Shown here one piece after another: positions 41,707-51,015 of a stretch of 64,000 nt of DNA. A program made the translations under genes and the position numbers. Source of the DNA: Oopsacas minuta. Taxonomy: Eukaryota; Porifera; Hexactinellida; Lyssacinosida; Leucopsacidae. The stretch covers positions 1,256,619 to 1,320,618 of the forward strand of contig JAKMXF010000111.1 of NCBI GenBank assembly GCA_024704765.1. Reading direction: 5' to 3'. The notes below the pieces were generated by a model that was given only the letters and a program-made list of their open reading frames with translations, searched no databases and had not been told where the DNA came from. The number at the start of each line of letters is the position of its first letter. The stretch's first letter is position 1.

Positions 41707-42537
41707 TAATAATAACAATAATAATAACAACAATAAATGTATATATGAGAACCTTGAAATTCGGATTCAAGTCATTCAACCCAGTATAAATGTTGAGAGC
41801 AAATCTCTTCCAATATTTTCAGATTAGTAAATTTGTTTAATTGGATTCAGCATATTATATTTTGAATTTAATACTGCTTACTAAGGACAGGCTACATTTT
41901 GAAATTTTTCGGCCACTGAAAGTCTTAAAATGGTGAATGCGGCCCACTTTGCAGACCCCTGAAGTAGACTATGAACACCACACAGCTACACACACATAGG
42001 GTATACAATGTCACATCACTTTACAATCGTTTTATTAAGATTCGTATGACTCCATTTAAGAATATAAAAGGATTTTCAATAAATAAGTATCCAGTACATC
42101 AACCTGTTATATTGTTACTCGTTATTCTGTGAGTTCAGTATATTAGAAAATACGTCAATCGCATAACAATCAGTTAGATTAGTGGAATATATGGCGAAGT
42201 GGTTAATTACGTTAATTATTAAGTCAGAAATACTGAAAATTCTCCAAATAAGTTATGCAGAACAAAGTGCAGCTAATAAGGCGGTAAGTGTATGTGGGTT
42301 TCGAGAGATTACATTCAATCATTTTCCTAGTAGAACAGCCCTGAAGATATTTACGGGATTCATTAACAAAGAATTTTTGAGATTCGTACAATGTTTGCAT
42401 AAATCAATAGATTGTTGTAAGACAGTGATGTTGCTATCTATCTCATTCAGCAGGGATTCTCAAGTGGAATCAGACAGCACTTCTTCTCAATATCATATAA
42501 AAGAAACGTTCTCACTGATTTTGAGTTAAATTTACTC

Positions 42538-44112
42538 ATGAATTATATATATTTACAATTTCTACTGCTGATCCTAGTTATAGCATACACAAACAGTGAG
42601 TCATGTGATGTGTATGGAGAGTTAAGAGAAGTGAAGGAGGGAAGGAAGAATTCCCCACAGGTATGTGATTACGATAATTCAGGTTCATTAAACTGGTACC
42701 AGATATGCGATAATGGATGGGATATAGATGATGCAGATGTATGGTGCAAACAGCTGGGTTATATTGAAGCAGAAAATAAAGGTAAATCAGTCAAGAAACC
42801 AGGTAATAATCGGAATACAGTAAAGATGAATAATTTCAACTGTAATCCTGATACAGACAAGAAGCTGGTGGACTGTTCTAATGTGAAACAAACCAATAAA
42901 TGTGATTATGTAACAGATATAAAGTGTAAGAGATGTGATAGTGATATACAATGTATTGGAGTAGGCTCTTGTAATATAGGTAGTGGTATCTGTAAGTGTT
43001 CAAACAACAGTACTTGTGGAGTTGGAATGATGTGCAAGGAAGAAAGATGCGAGTGTATACGCTCATCTTGTCAAACTTGTCAACAAGAATGTCAAAATGA
43101 TGGAATATGTCAGAATGATGGAACATGTGAGTGTGTTGGATTATATTACGGAGATAGTTGTCAGGATAAATTGTGTACCAATGAATGTCCTGATAATAGC
43201 TTTTGCGTTACAGTTGGAGAATGTGTAGTAACCGTCATACCAACCACAGAACCTAAAACTACACTTGTTGAAATTCCTATAACTACAACAAAACAATCCA
43301 TAGCTACAATAACTACAGAACGACCTACAACCATGCTATCTACTAAAGCACATATAACTACACTTCCTATTGTACTACCTACTGTAACCACAAAACTTTT
43401 AGAAGTAACTAATTCAGATCATTCAACAACAAAGCCTGAAAAAGAAGTACCAAACACTCCAGAACAAGATTCCAGGCCTGGTTTAACATTAATGGAAAAG
43501 CTAATACTGAGTATAAGTATCTCAGCAGGACTAGCTTGTATCATTATAACCTGTATTGCAGTCCTGTCAATTTGCTTTATAAGTAACATTAGAAAGAAAA
43601 GGAAGAGAGTACTCATGAAGGAGAATGAATACGAAGAGATGGCAGCTCTACCCAGCTGTAGTTTCCATGAGTCTGCTAACTGTTCTGATAATATTTCTAT
43701 CAGCTCTCCTATTGAATATGATTCGGTTGTAGAAGAGGTTATGTCTTATTCTACGATAGACAGTGTATCTGAATTTGTTAATGCAACAAACCAAGCTCCA
43801 TATTACTCTACAGTAAGAGAAAGCATCCCCGTTGATGAGGTAGCTGTAGAGGAACTGCCATACTACTCTACTGTAGGAGAAATAATACCAGCTATTAGCA
43901 TAGAAGAACCAGCTCCGTACTACTCTACAGTAGGAGAGAATAACCTAGATAGTGAGGCAGTTAATACGGAGGTACAAGCTCCATACTATTCTACAGCGGG
44001 GGATATATCAACAGGGAATGAGCCAGGTATATATGAGAGTATAGAGTTTGGGTATAGAGACTATGAGAATGTCAACGAGAACAATCCAATAGAGCCTTAT
44101 CTGATCACTTAG
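42538..44112 (+). CDS. Kinase-less SRCR/EGF receptor with repeated YYSTVGE tail motifs
   Basis: Single-exon type I membrane protein, 524 aa. Signal peptide about 1-20 (MNYIYLQFLLLILVIAYTN); SRCR about 22-131 (SCDVYGELREV, WYQICDNGWDIDDADVWC, KLVDCSNV); EGF-type modules about 132-228 (CQNDGICQNDGTCECVGLYY, the same core as the 96-bp array); Thr-rich stalk about 230-312; membrane span about 318-350. The tail is unusual: four copies of a (A/L)PYYSTV-type motif at about 420-490, plus YSTID and tyrosines in GIYESIEF and DYENVN. These repeats look like multiple SH2-docking or ITIM-like sites (Y-x-x-V). There is no kinase, so phosphorylation would have to come from another protein, for example the RTKs in this cluster. 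Confidence 0.93.
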   Translation: MNYIYLQFLLLILVIAYTNSESCDVYGELREVKEGRKNSPQVCDYDNSGSLNWYQICDNGWDIDDADVWCKQLGYIEAENKGKSVKKPGNNRNTVKMNNFNCNPDTDKKLVDCSNVKQTNKCDYVTDIKCKRCDSDIQCIGVGSCNIGSGICKCSNNSTCGVGMMCKEERCECIRSSCQTCQQECQNDGICQNDGTCECVGLYYGDSCQDKLCTNECPDNSFCVTVGECVVTVIPTTEPKTTLVEIPITTTKQSIATITTERPTTMLSTKAHITTLPIVLPTVTTKLLEVTNSDHSTTKPEKEVPNTPEQDSRPGLTLMEKLILSISISAGLACIIITCIAVLSICFISNIRKKRKRVLMKENEYEEMAALPSCSFHESANCSDNISISSPIEYDSVVEEVMSYSTIDSVSEFVNATNQAPYYSTVRESIPVDEVAVEELPYYSTVGEIIPAISIEEPAPYYSTVGENNLDSEAVNTEVQAPYYSTAGDISTGNEPGIYESIEFGYRDYENVNENNPIEPYLIT

Positions 44113-44697
44113 CGATATTTTTAATATGGACAGTTGGATACATATACTAATTTATTAAATCATTGTAAATGGCACGCAGTAATCTATAATGATACAATTG
44201 TAAGGATTGGTCTGAATTGAAATAAGATAATATGAAATATATTTTATCAATAAAACTCGATGTGTATAGGTGCAGAATTAATGGAGGAAATGGTAAATAC
44301 AAACTTGAAATAAAACAGATGTATGGAATGAAATGTTACAAATGTTTAACCCATCAGACTTGATATAATACAAATGCATGATGATACAAGTTACATGATG
44401 ATCAGTTGCAATCCTATCTGAGCCTATAGATGTTGGCTAGTACAAATTACAACATATATTAGTAAGTAAGTTTATTCGATTTTCACCAATTTGATTAGTA
44501 GTTAAAGGTCAAAAGCAGCTGAATTTTGTATGTACTGTACCAAATATCATACTAAGTGCTCTGCTGATATGATATACTACGTATGCAGTAACTTCAGAAA
44601 AAATGCAATCATTAAACACAATAAGTATCATGTCATGTATTATGCAACAATATATACCAAAATGTTGAAGTAATTTATTATTCATAAAAATACATAC
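44113..44697. other. 5' end of the giant GSTZ1 intron
   Basis: Between the receptor stop codon at 44112 and GSTZ1 exon 5. I searched its minus strand for further GSTZ1 exons and found none, in line with the next exon being at 3275-3353. No other feature seen. Confidence 0.5.
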
Positions 44698-46478
44698 TTG
44701 TATAGGCTGTATGGAGGATGAGATGATGTAAGATATTTCTCTAACCTTTGCTCTAACCAGAGGTTCTTTAGGTAACAACATATATCCTGGACGTGTCTCT
44801 TCAAGATACGCAATTATAGACAGCTGTTAAAATAATATCGATTAATACCACTAAGTACAAGTATATTATAAATAAATAATATGTATTATTAATAATTATT
44901 ACCGATTGAGTTAATGTATGTCCATCTATTATGAGAGTGGGTACTTCTTGCATCTGGTTAACCTTAGTGTATTCTTGTGAGTACTAGTAGAAAAACCGTG
45001 TAATAAATTTAAGAGTGAGACTATTGACACTGCCCGGTCTGTGCAAATAAAGACTTCATTAATTCGTTAATATTTATACTTGTGTAAAATACGTACACTT
45101 ATTATAACCATAGGCGCTAAACCTAGGGGGCTCGAGCCCCCCCCTGGATCTTTCAAGTTGTTAGGAATTCAGCGCCCCTGATTATAACCCATTGTATACC
45201 TGCTCGCCGCCATCCTTCAGGAGATGTACAGGGTTGTATTCGTATTCAATACCTTTAAGAGCCAAAGCTAGAATAAAGTAAAACAATAATAATACAATGA
45301 GCGATCATTGATCGTAACTTAACAAGCTTTAAAGAATGGATAAATGAGATATCAAATAAACTTAAATACAGTCAACAAACTCGAACTAATATTCACTTCG
45401 TTGTACTTTTATTACTTATCGCATCAGTTAACTCGAACATTCAATTTTTCGAACAGATTTTCAGGGTTCGAATTACTGATTGTTAATAGTATATTAATTA
45501 ACAATAATTTTTAAATAATTTTGATATGAATAGATTCTTTTAGGGTAAATAAATTCACGGAGTCTGTATTTCAAACTTTTTTACCAGAAAAAATATTTCC
45601 AGATTGATGCTGGATGTTTGAATTAGTTCATTTATTTGACAATCAAGATAAATGCAAGTTCAGCATATTGGAAGAATAGCGACACAATATATACCTAGGA
45701 CATGAAAATAATAAATTTATCAAAAATTATTCATGAATTAATCAAAAAGTATGAAAATGGGGTAAGAAATCGATTATAAAGCAAATTTGGTGAACATTTA
45801 TGCAGTTTGGATGAATAGAAGACATTATTCCAAGGAAATTACAAAATTTAAATTTTTACATTATGATGCCCTTAATTAAGACTACTTTTTAATACTCTTG
45901 ATTCATTCCGTGAATTTATTTACCCAAAAAAGGTTCAATTCGCAATCATCGGAAGCTTTATTTTTCTTTCATGAGGATTATAAAACTGGACTCTTATTTT
46001 TACTATGATTCGGCAGCATATATAGCTGTATTATAGTAAACTATGATGCGGAACATGTTTGGATATTGTTGTCATTTATTTCGCCAGTAATTAAGAAAAT
46101 TTACTGCCACAACCATAAAGATAACCTATTATTATCAAATTAACATAGCTCATTTTAATCTTCCAATCAATCGACTAAATTTATACGTACGGTATACGAC
46201 AACTTGTAAAATAATTAATGATAATATAATCCATCAATTGTGGAGCTAAATAATCATTGACAATGACAGTATTGCACAGTTTTGAGATCACTAAGAATAG
46301 ATATAGCTTGTTGATCCCTAGTCTACTCACCTATCCTCACTCTCCATGAACAACTACTTCTGAAATAGCTATAGAGAATTGGCTATAGAATGATAAAATA
46401 GAATAATTACTAGTTCATATCCAAGTATAATCTTGTATGGTATACCTTAATTGCTGATTGGACTGTAGATGCAGACAT
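44698..46478 (-). CDS. GSTZ1: Maleylacetoacetate isomerase / GST zeta, exons 1-5 (5' part)
   Basis: N-terminal half of GSTZ1. Minus-strand exons: 46446-46478 (MSASTVQSAIK), 46331-46382 (PILYSYFRSSCSWRVRI), 45200-45267 (ALALKGIEYEYNPVHLLKDG), 44903-44983 (YSQEYTKVNQMQEVPTLIID...TQS) and 44698-44823 (LSIIAYLEETRPGYMLLPKE...SSSIQPIQ). The SSCSWRVR stretch is the GSTZ active-site signature with the glutathione-binding Ser/Cys, and EVPTL holds the cis-Pro typical of GST thioredoxin folds. All introns are GT-AG, with lengths 63, 1063, 216 and 79 bp, before the 41.3-kb fifth intron. The first codon lies 46 bp from the divergent TSEN15-like gene. Two small MITEs sit in introns 2 and 3. Confidence 0.9.
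45109..45180. mobile_element. 72-bp hAT-like MITE in a GSTZ1 intron
   Basis: Exact 8-bp duplication ATTATAAC at 45101-45108 and 45181-45188. The ends 'cataggcgct' and 'agcgcccctg' are inverted relatives (both contain the GGCGCT core). It lies only about 20 bp from the donor end of GSTZ1 exon 3 (45200). Very small, non-coding. Confidence 0.75.
45369..45482. mobile_element. MITE related to 40538-40680
   Basis: The left end 'cagtcaacaaactcgaac' follows a TA. The right end is 'gttcgaattactgattg', whose reverse complement begins 'caatcagtaattcgaac'. The interior matches 40538-40680. Lies in GSTZ1 intron 2. Non-coding. Confidence 0.55.
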
Positions 46479-46524
46479 AACTGGCTACACACTGATAATA
46501 TCAAATTACTTCTGAGCTAATATA
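46479..46524. promoter_or_regulatory. 46-bp divergent gap between GSTZ1 and TSEN15-like start codons
   Basis: The GSTZ1 ATG (minus, 46476-46478) and the TSEN15-like ATG (plus, 46525-46527) are separated by 46 bp. Transcription of both must start in this gap or inside the opposite gene's 5' region, so a shared bidirectional promoter is likely. No specific motif was identified. Confidence 0.6.
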
Positions 46525-46938
46525 ATGCAACGCAAAGAACACCCAATAACGATACGATTAGAGTATCTAGGCGTAGAAGATAAATACACAAGAGAGATGA
46601 TTCTCCTCGTATTTAACGACTTATTCGATGTGAAGATATGGCCAGAGCTGAGACTAATACTCCATCCAGACGAGAGTAAGCCCCCTCTGTTAGCTGGGAG
46701 ACCCTCAGCCGATGGACCAATTACACTGGTCCAACCGAGACCAAGCGAACGTCTTATAAGCCTACAGTCACTCTATTCAGAGCTCTCTCTTATACAGAAA
46801 AAATATTCAGCTAACTCAATTATGGTAGCGTTTGTGGATAGTGACAGTGCTATTGTGTACTACAACCTCAACGCTACAGATGTCCCTTCCAGTTACAAAA
46901 GTTGTCCGAAACAACAGACACTTCCAAATATTGCGTAG
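46525..46938 (+). CDS. TSEN15: tRNA-splicing endonuclease subunit 15-like protein
   Basis: 137-aa single-exon protein. The C-terminal half (VQPRPSERLISLQSLYSELS, then IMVAFVDSDSAIVYYNL) matches the TSEN15 endonuclease-fold domain, in which a hydrophobic strand ends with VESDSTIVYYKL-like sequence. TSEN15 is a structural subunit of the nuclear heterotetramer that removes tRNA introns. The protein is a little shorter than vertebrate TSEN15, lacking the long acidic N-terminal extension. It is divergent from GSTZ1 with a 46-bp gap. Identification rests on motif memory, not a search; a related Sen15-domain protein is the only alternative I consider likely. Confidence 0.75.
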   Translation: MQRKEHPITIRLEYLGVEDKYTREMILLVFNDLFDVKIWPELRLILHPDESKPPLLAGRPSADGPITLVQPRPSERLISLQSLYSELSLIQKKYSANSIMVAFVDSDSAIVYYNLNATDVPSSYKSCPKQQTLPNIA

Positions 46939-47073
46939 ATAATCAGGTTATATTCAATTAGCAGTTGAACAAATACTAGAAATTATAATTACATGTATGG
47001 ATAAATTTATAGCTGCATACAAGTAAATATAATAATAAAAATCAGCGTATTACTTTCCTGGACCATCAAAATG

Positions 47074-47730
47074 CTAAATGAAAATACCATCAAGAATGCT
47101 AATAGCAAACTTCTGTAGTCTAAACAGCAGGTATATTCCCCATCCCAATACTCCCAATACATTCAGGAGTAATGGAGCATTTACAACTGAGTAGATATCA
47201 AACTGTACACTTACAGCTTCTACTATTCCCCAAATGAAGAGAGCAATGATGGGGACTGGCAAAAAGTCAAAAGTTTCCACATATGTAAATACGGAATCTT
47301 TGGTATCAAGTCGTCCAATAAAGTACCATACAACTCGAGCAATGAACTCTATAATAGCTAATGAACCTACAACCATTAGTTGTATGTTAGACAGATCATC
47401 TCGGCTACTGCTTAACTGTCCATACACTCCTGTTCCTAAACATGCTATTGGTACCAGCAACATGAACACCAGGATGAATGCTATCACAAAAAAGAATAGG
47501 ATTAGATTCAACCAGTTTAGTGTCTGTTTACTAAAACCTCCTTCAATTCCAAAATCAGCATTAGGACGTGCGTACATGTATTGTGCGAAGTAGTGAATGA
47601 GCACGTGAGTGGAATTGGTAGCAAGGAAGGACTCACAAGCATCTTTTGAATTTAGTCTCTTGTTGAATCTATCCTGGACTCTGAAATAATTGGGATGTTC
47701 TTTTTTGAGTTCATCGATTGAAACTGCCAT
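47074..47730 (-). CDS. Unrecognised four-span membrane protein
   Basis: 218-aa single-exon frame. A hydrophilic N-terminus of about 70 aa (MAVSIDELKKEHPNYFRVQD) is followed by four predicted membrane spans at about 72-102, 117-140, 154-176 and 183-204. It has no signal peptide, and I recognise no family. Length, protein-like composition and charged loops support a real gene. It is convergent with the TSEN15-like gene, 135 bp stop to stop. Location would be an internal or plasma membrane; function unknown. Confidence 0.72.
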   Translation of the reverse strand: MAVSIDELKKEHPNYFRVQDRFNKRLNSKDACESFLATNSTHVLIHYFAQYMYARPNADFGIEGGFSKQTLNWLNLILFFFVIAFILVFMLLVPIACLGTGVYGQLSSSRDDLSNIQLMVVGSLAIIEFIARVVWYFIGRLDTKDSVFTYVETFDFLPVPIIALFIWGIVEAVSVQFDIYSVVNAPLLLNVLGVLGWGIYLLFRLQKFAISILDGIFI

Positions 47731-49011
47731 TATGACTGTAATTACTGTAAAATTTTTGATATATCTTCAATATATAATTATATAGCTTAGATATTAACTG
47801 TGTGGTAAGTATTAGGGAAGAATACATATTGTTATCAATTATTTTAAGAGGATAATTATTTCATCATTCTTTAGGAGATAATTAGGCAGTTTAGATAGCA
47901 GAATTTATAACTTGATGGTAATGTCAGATATTATTTGGAGTTCTTAGAAGTAAATACATACGATTAACTCAACAATATTTCTGAGTTTCTGGAATCAATC
48001 TTAGCTATAAGTAAATTTATCAAAGTTGTGGTGAGATGAATCCCATTATTACTAACCATAACCACGATACAATCTAATAGTTACTAGTTACATCTGATCA
48101 TAGAATGCTATTGCTGGCAATGATATTCAAAAACTAACAAAATACATTTGTTTAATATTTCAAAGAATGTAATAATAACTATAATAATCATTGGTGCGTA
48201 CTAAGGCAAATTCATAGTCATTTTTATACTACATATGATCTCAGCATTAGATTCAGTAACCTGAAAGTCTGCTTTATTATAAAACAATAATAAACAAAGG
48301 ATTTAGGATTAATTAATCTTCTACTTTCGGTATCCATAGTATTTGTAATTTTTACACAATCCAAGACTCGTGCATGAAAGTAAAATTTACATTATTTTAG
48401 GGAGGAATCGAATCGTATTCTTGAATCTCATTTACCTAACAATAAGCGGTTTTTACGAAACGAAAGGGAACTCTAAATTATTATGCGTATGAAGGGTTCA
48501 AGCCTATATAGCTAATTCTCTGGCATGGCAACGGGAGAGAATGTAATCAAATAAACTCTTACTCATACTTGTATTGTTATGACGTCATCGCCCCCTGTTT
48601 ATGAAGTTAGTCAAATTTCTAAGCTGATAATAATAACAATAGCTCTCTGTAACGTCGTTATGAGAATAAATGTAGTCATATATGGAATTATGTAATCAGA
48701 GTGATAAAATAGATCCGAACCTTTGGAATAACACCTGATTTACCTACCATGCATTATTATTCCATTATTGGATTGGTTTCATTTCCGAAAAATTTGTCTC
48801 GTTGTGATTGTTTATATTTTCACGCAAATTTCGAAATAATACTCTACAAAATCAAAATATTATATGAAATTAGAAACAATTGAGCTCGCATCAACAACTC
48901 CAGTAAAAGTAAAGTGAGTATAATCTTGTATAGATAAGATTTAATAATTACTACGTCATCATTATTATATATCATAATTATATCACATACTTTGATAATT
49001 AGCAAAATTAT
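47731..49011. other. Divergent spacer upstream of MRG15
   Basis: 1.3 kb, AT-rich, no coding sequence recognised. A perfect CRE/ATF octamer TGACGTCA lies at 48580-48587, about 430 bp upstream of the MRG15 start. It is only a candidate site. Confidence 0.4.
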
Positions 49012-50807
49012 ATGGCTTCAGGTACTCGAGGAAGGAAACAGTTAGGACAGTCGGAACAAGAGATTATAGCTGAACCAGTCAAACAAAAAATTACAGAAAG
49101 TGAGAATCTGTCTGAAGAAGAAAACAAGTATAAAATAGGAGATAAAGTTCTCTGCTATGAACCAGATCCGACTAAAGCAAAGGTTCTATACAATTCGAGA
49201 GTTCTAGACTTACGAGAGAAGGGGAAGAAAAAAGGGATGGAAGACAAGAAACTTCAATACCTAATGCATTTTGTGGGGTGGAGTAACAATTGGGATTGTT
49301 GGGTAGAAGAGAATTCAATCATAGCCGATGATCCTACGGGAAGGGAAATACAGAAACGGGCGAATAGAGTAGCAAACAGATCGTTAAAGAAAGATGAAAT
49401 GTCTAGGAATAGAGGGGTGGTTACAAGAGGGAAGAAGAGGCAGCGAAAATTTCACGATTCAGATGAAGACAGCGATAATGAGCACGTAACCAGCACAAGG
49501 TAAATTTTCAAAATTATCTTAGCAAATATTATACAATATTGAGTATGATTATTCTATTATTTAGCGATTGGTTAATAATTATATAATTTATAAATATTAT
49601 TATGACATTCGAATATATCCCTGGGTGTACACTTATAAAATTAGCATATCAGCTTAGAACACGTATATTACGTTACATTGAATGATCAGTACATTCTGAG
49701 TTGAATTATCCATTCCTCAGTTTTCTATTGAATTAGACAGTGGATAATCTGGTCCTATTCAAATGGGCTATAATACAATTTACCATAAGAGTTTATAAGA
49801 TTATATTATTGCAATAGTATTGCAGTGCATGTAAAGATCTACTTTCATTTGAGGAAGCTAAATATACACAAGTATAATGTGTGTAATATGTCATTTATAT
49901 GTGAAATGCGTAATAAACTATTTCAATTTATAGGTACTCAAGTAAAGACTCAGAAGTCTCAGAGATCTCAGAGAGTGAATGCTCCACTAGCACTTGTACT
50001 GAGCCTTGTCAACCTAAGAGTAAACCACAAGGCAAAGCCTCTCAAATGCCAGAGCACATTATTTTTAACTTACCAGCAGCGCTAAAAGCTGTTTTGATGG
50101 AAGACATGAATCAATACCAACTTGGTCTTCAGTTGAGGCTACCGAGAAGCCCTAATGTAAGGGAAATCTTATTGCTGTACTTACAGCAAAAGATTCAAGA
50201 TTCTCCAGAACAGGAGGGTATTTATGGAGAAATTGTTGACGGAATAAAAATATATTTTGACTTTTTGGTTGGAGATCAGCTCCTGTACGAATCGGAGCTG
50301 CCACAATTCAAACGTTTCTTCCCACAGAGTCGTAACAAACCTCTCTTGATTGCTTGTTCACCTGACTACGTCAAATATGCGCCTATTACGAAAAGTATGT
50401 GAACGTAATTCAAATAAATTATTATTCACATAATTACAAAAAGCCTAAACCAAGGAAATTATGGGAATTTATAATGTATTTCTTTCTATTTAGTTGAATG
50501 CGTAGTGAATAAGGATCGACCTACAAACTCAACTTCTCAAGGAATCTTTCTAAAACCACCAGCTAGCAAACCTCAAAAAGATAAAGATAGTCATATGCTT
50601 CCATCACAAGTATACGGAGTTGAGCATCTGGCTAGATTATTCGTACATCTTCCTGACTTCATGGGCAAGGCAGATATACCTCGTAAACACAATTTACTCA
50701 TAAGTTCACATCTACAAGATCTAATTGACAACATAACATCCAACCTCCCTCGTTACCAAGAAACAGCACAGTATGAAGAACCTATTCATCAAAATCAACA
50801 GAAGTGA
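49012..50807 (+). CDS. MORF4L1: MRG15 / MORF4L1 chromatin protein, three exons
   Basis: Exons 49012-49499, 49934-50394 and 50494-50807 join in frame (phases 2 and 1) to 420 aa. An N-terminal chromo barrel at about 45-120 (YKIGDKVLCYEPD, YLMHFVGWSNNWDCWVEE) binds methylated histone tails in this family. A basic/acidic linker (RGKKRQRKFHDSDEDSD) follows. The MRG domain is at about 230-410 (MPEHIIFNLPAALKAVLMED, PNVREILLLYL, SQVYGVEHLARLFVHLPDFM, LQDLIDNI). MRG15 is a nuclear subunit of NuA4/TIP60 acetyltransferase and Sin3 deacetylase complexes. The linker is longer than in the 323-362 aa vertebrate forms. Introns of 434 and 99 bp have GT-AG ends. Start at MASGTRGRK is the first in-frame Met. 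Confidence 0.93.
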
Positions 50808-51015
50808 GATATGCTATGAAGAATATTTTAATCTATTCTAATTCATGCCTATACACTTAGAAATTTTATACGTCAATTTCAATCAAATGTGAGTAATTAT
50901 TGACAAATATTAACACAACACACGCATACGAATCGATGCAGTTAGTTAATTCAATAATTTATTACCAGAAATACATTTAAAAGTATATAACCAGTATGTA
51001 AATTCCTGGAACTAA

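Larger units (their letters stand above)
40447..42537. other. Repeat-rich spacer
   Basis: 2.1 kb with a MITE (40538-40680), an inverted copy of the 33905-34100 repeat (40690-40910), two long (TAA)n microsatellites and a possible receptor-tail remnant (41225-41377). A dispersed-repeat fragment lies near 41740-41800. The 115-codon frame at 42182-42529 ends 8 bp before the next receptor but has no recognised domain and is more likely upstream non-coding DNA. Confidence 0.5.
3354..44697 (-). other. 41.3-kb GSTZ1 intron hosting a receptor gene cluster
   Basis: The donor is gtatgt (minus strand, 44697 downward) and the acceptor is tatttag ending at 3354. Both flanking exons are in phase 0 and the GSTZ1 protein reads straight across. 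Every other GSTZ1 intron here is 63-1063 bp. Inside lie 14 single-exon receptor genes on both strands plus small transposons. Exon positions and splice signals are read from the sequence. That the intron is really spliced in one piece is inference from protein continuity. Confidence 0.82.

Noticed and set aside
42182-42529. 115-codon frame just upstream of a receptor gene
   Set aside because: No domain or signal recognised and no relative in the window. It sits where the promoter and leader of the 42538 gene are expected.
3354-44697. Bacterial contamination, because of long uninterrupted genes
   Set aside because: The proteins are animal-type RTKs with SRCR/EGF ectodomains and signal peptides, base composition matches the surroundings, and GSTZ1 exons with eukaryotic splice sites bracket the region.
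49825-50085. Separate 86-codon gene between MRG15 exons
   Set aside because: It overlaps intron 1 and exon 2 of MRG15 in another frame. The spliced MRG15 model explains the region.
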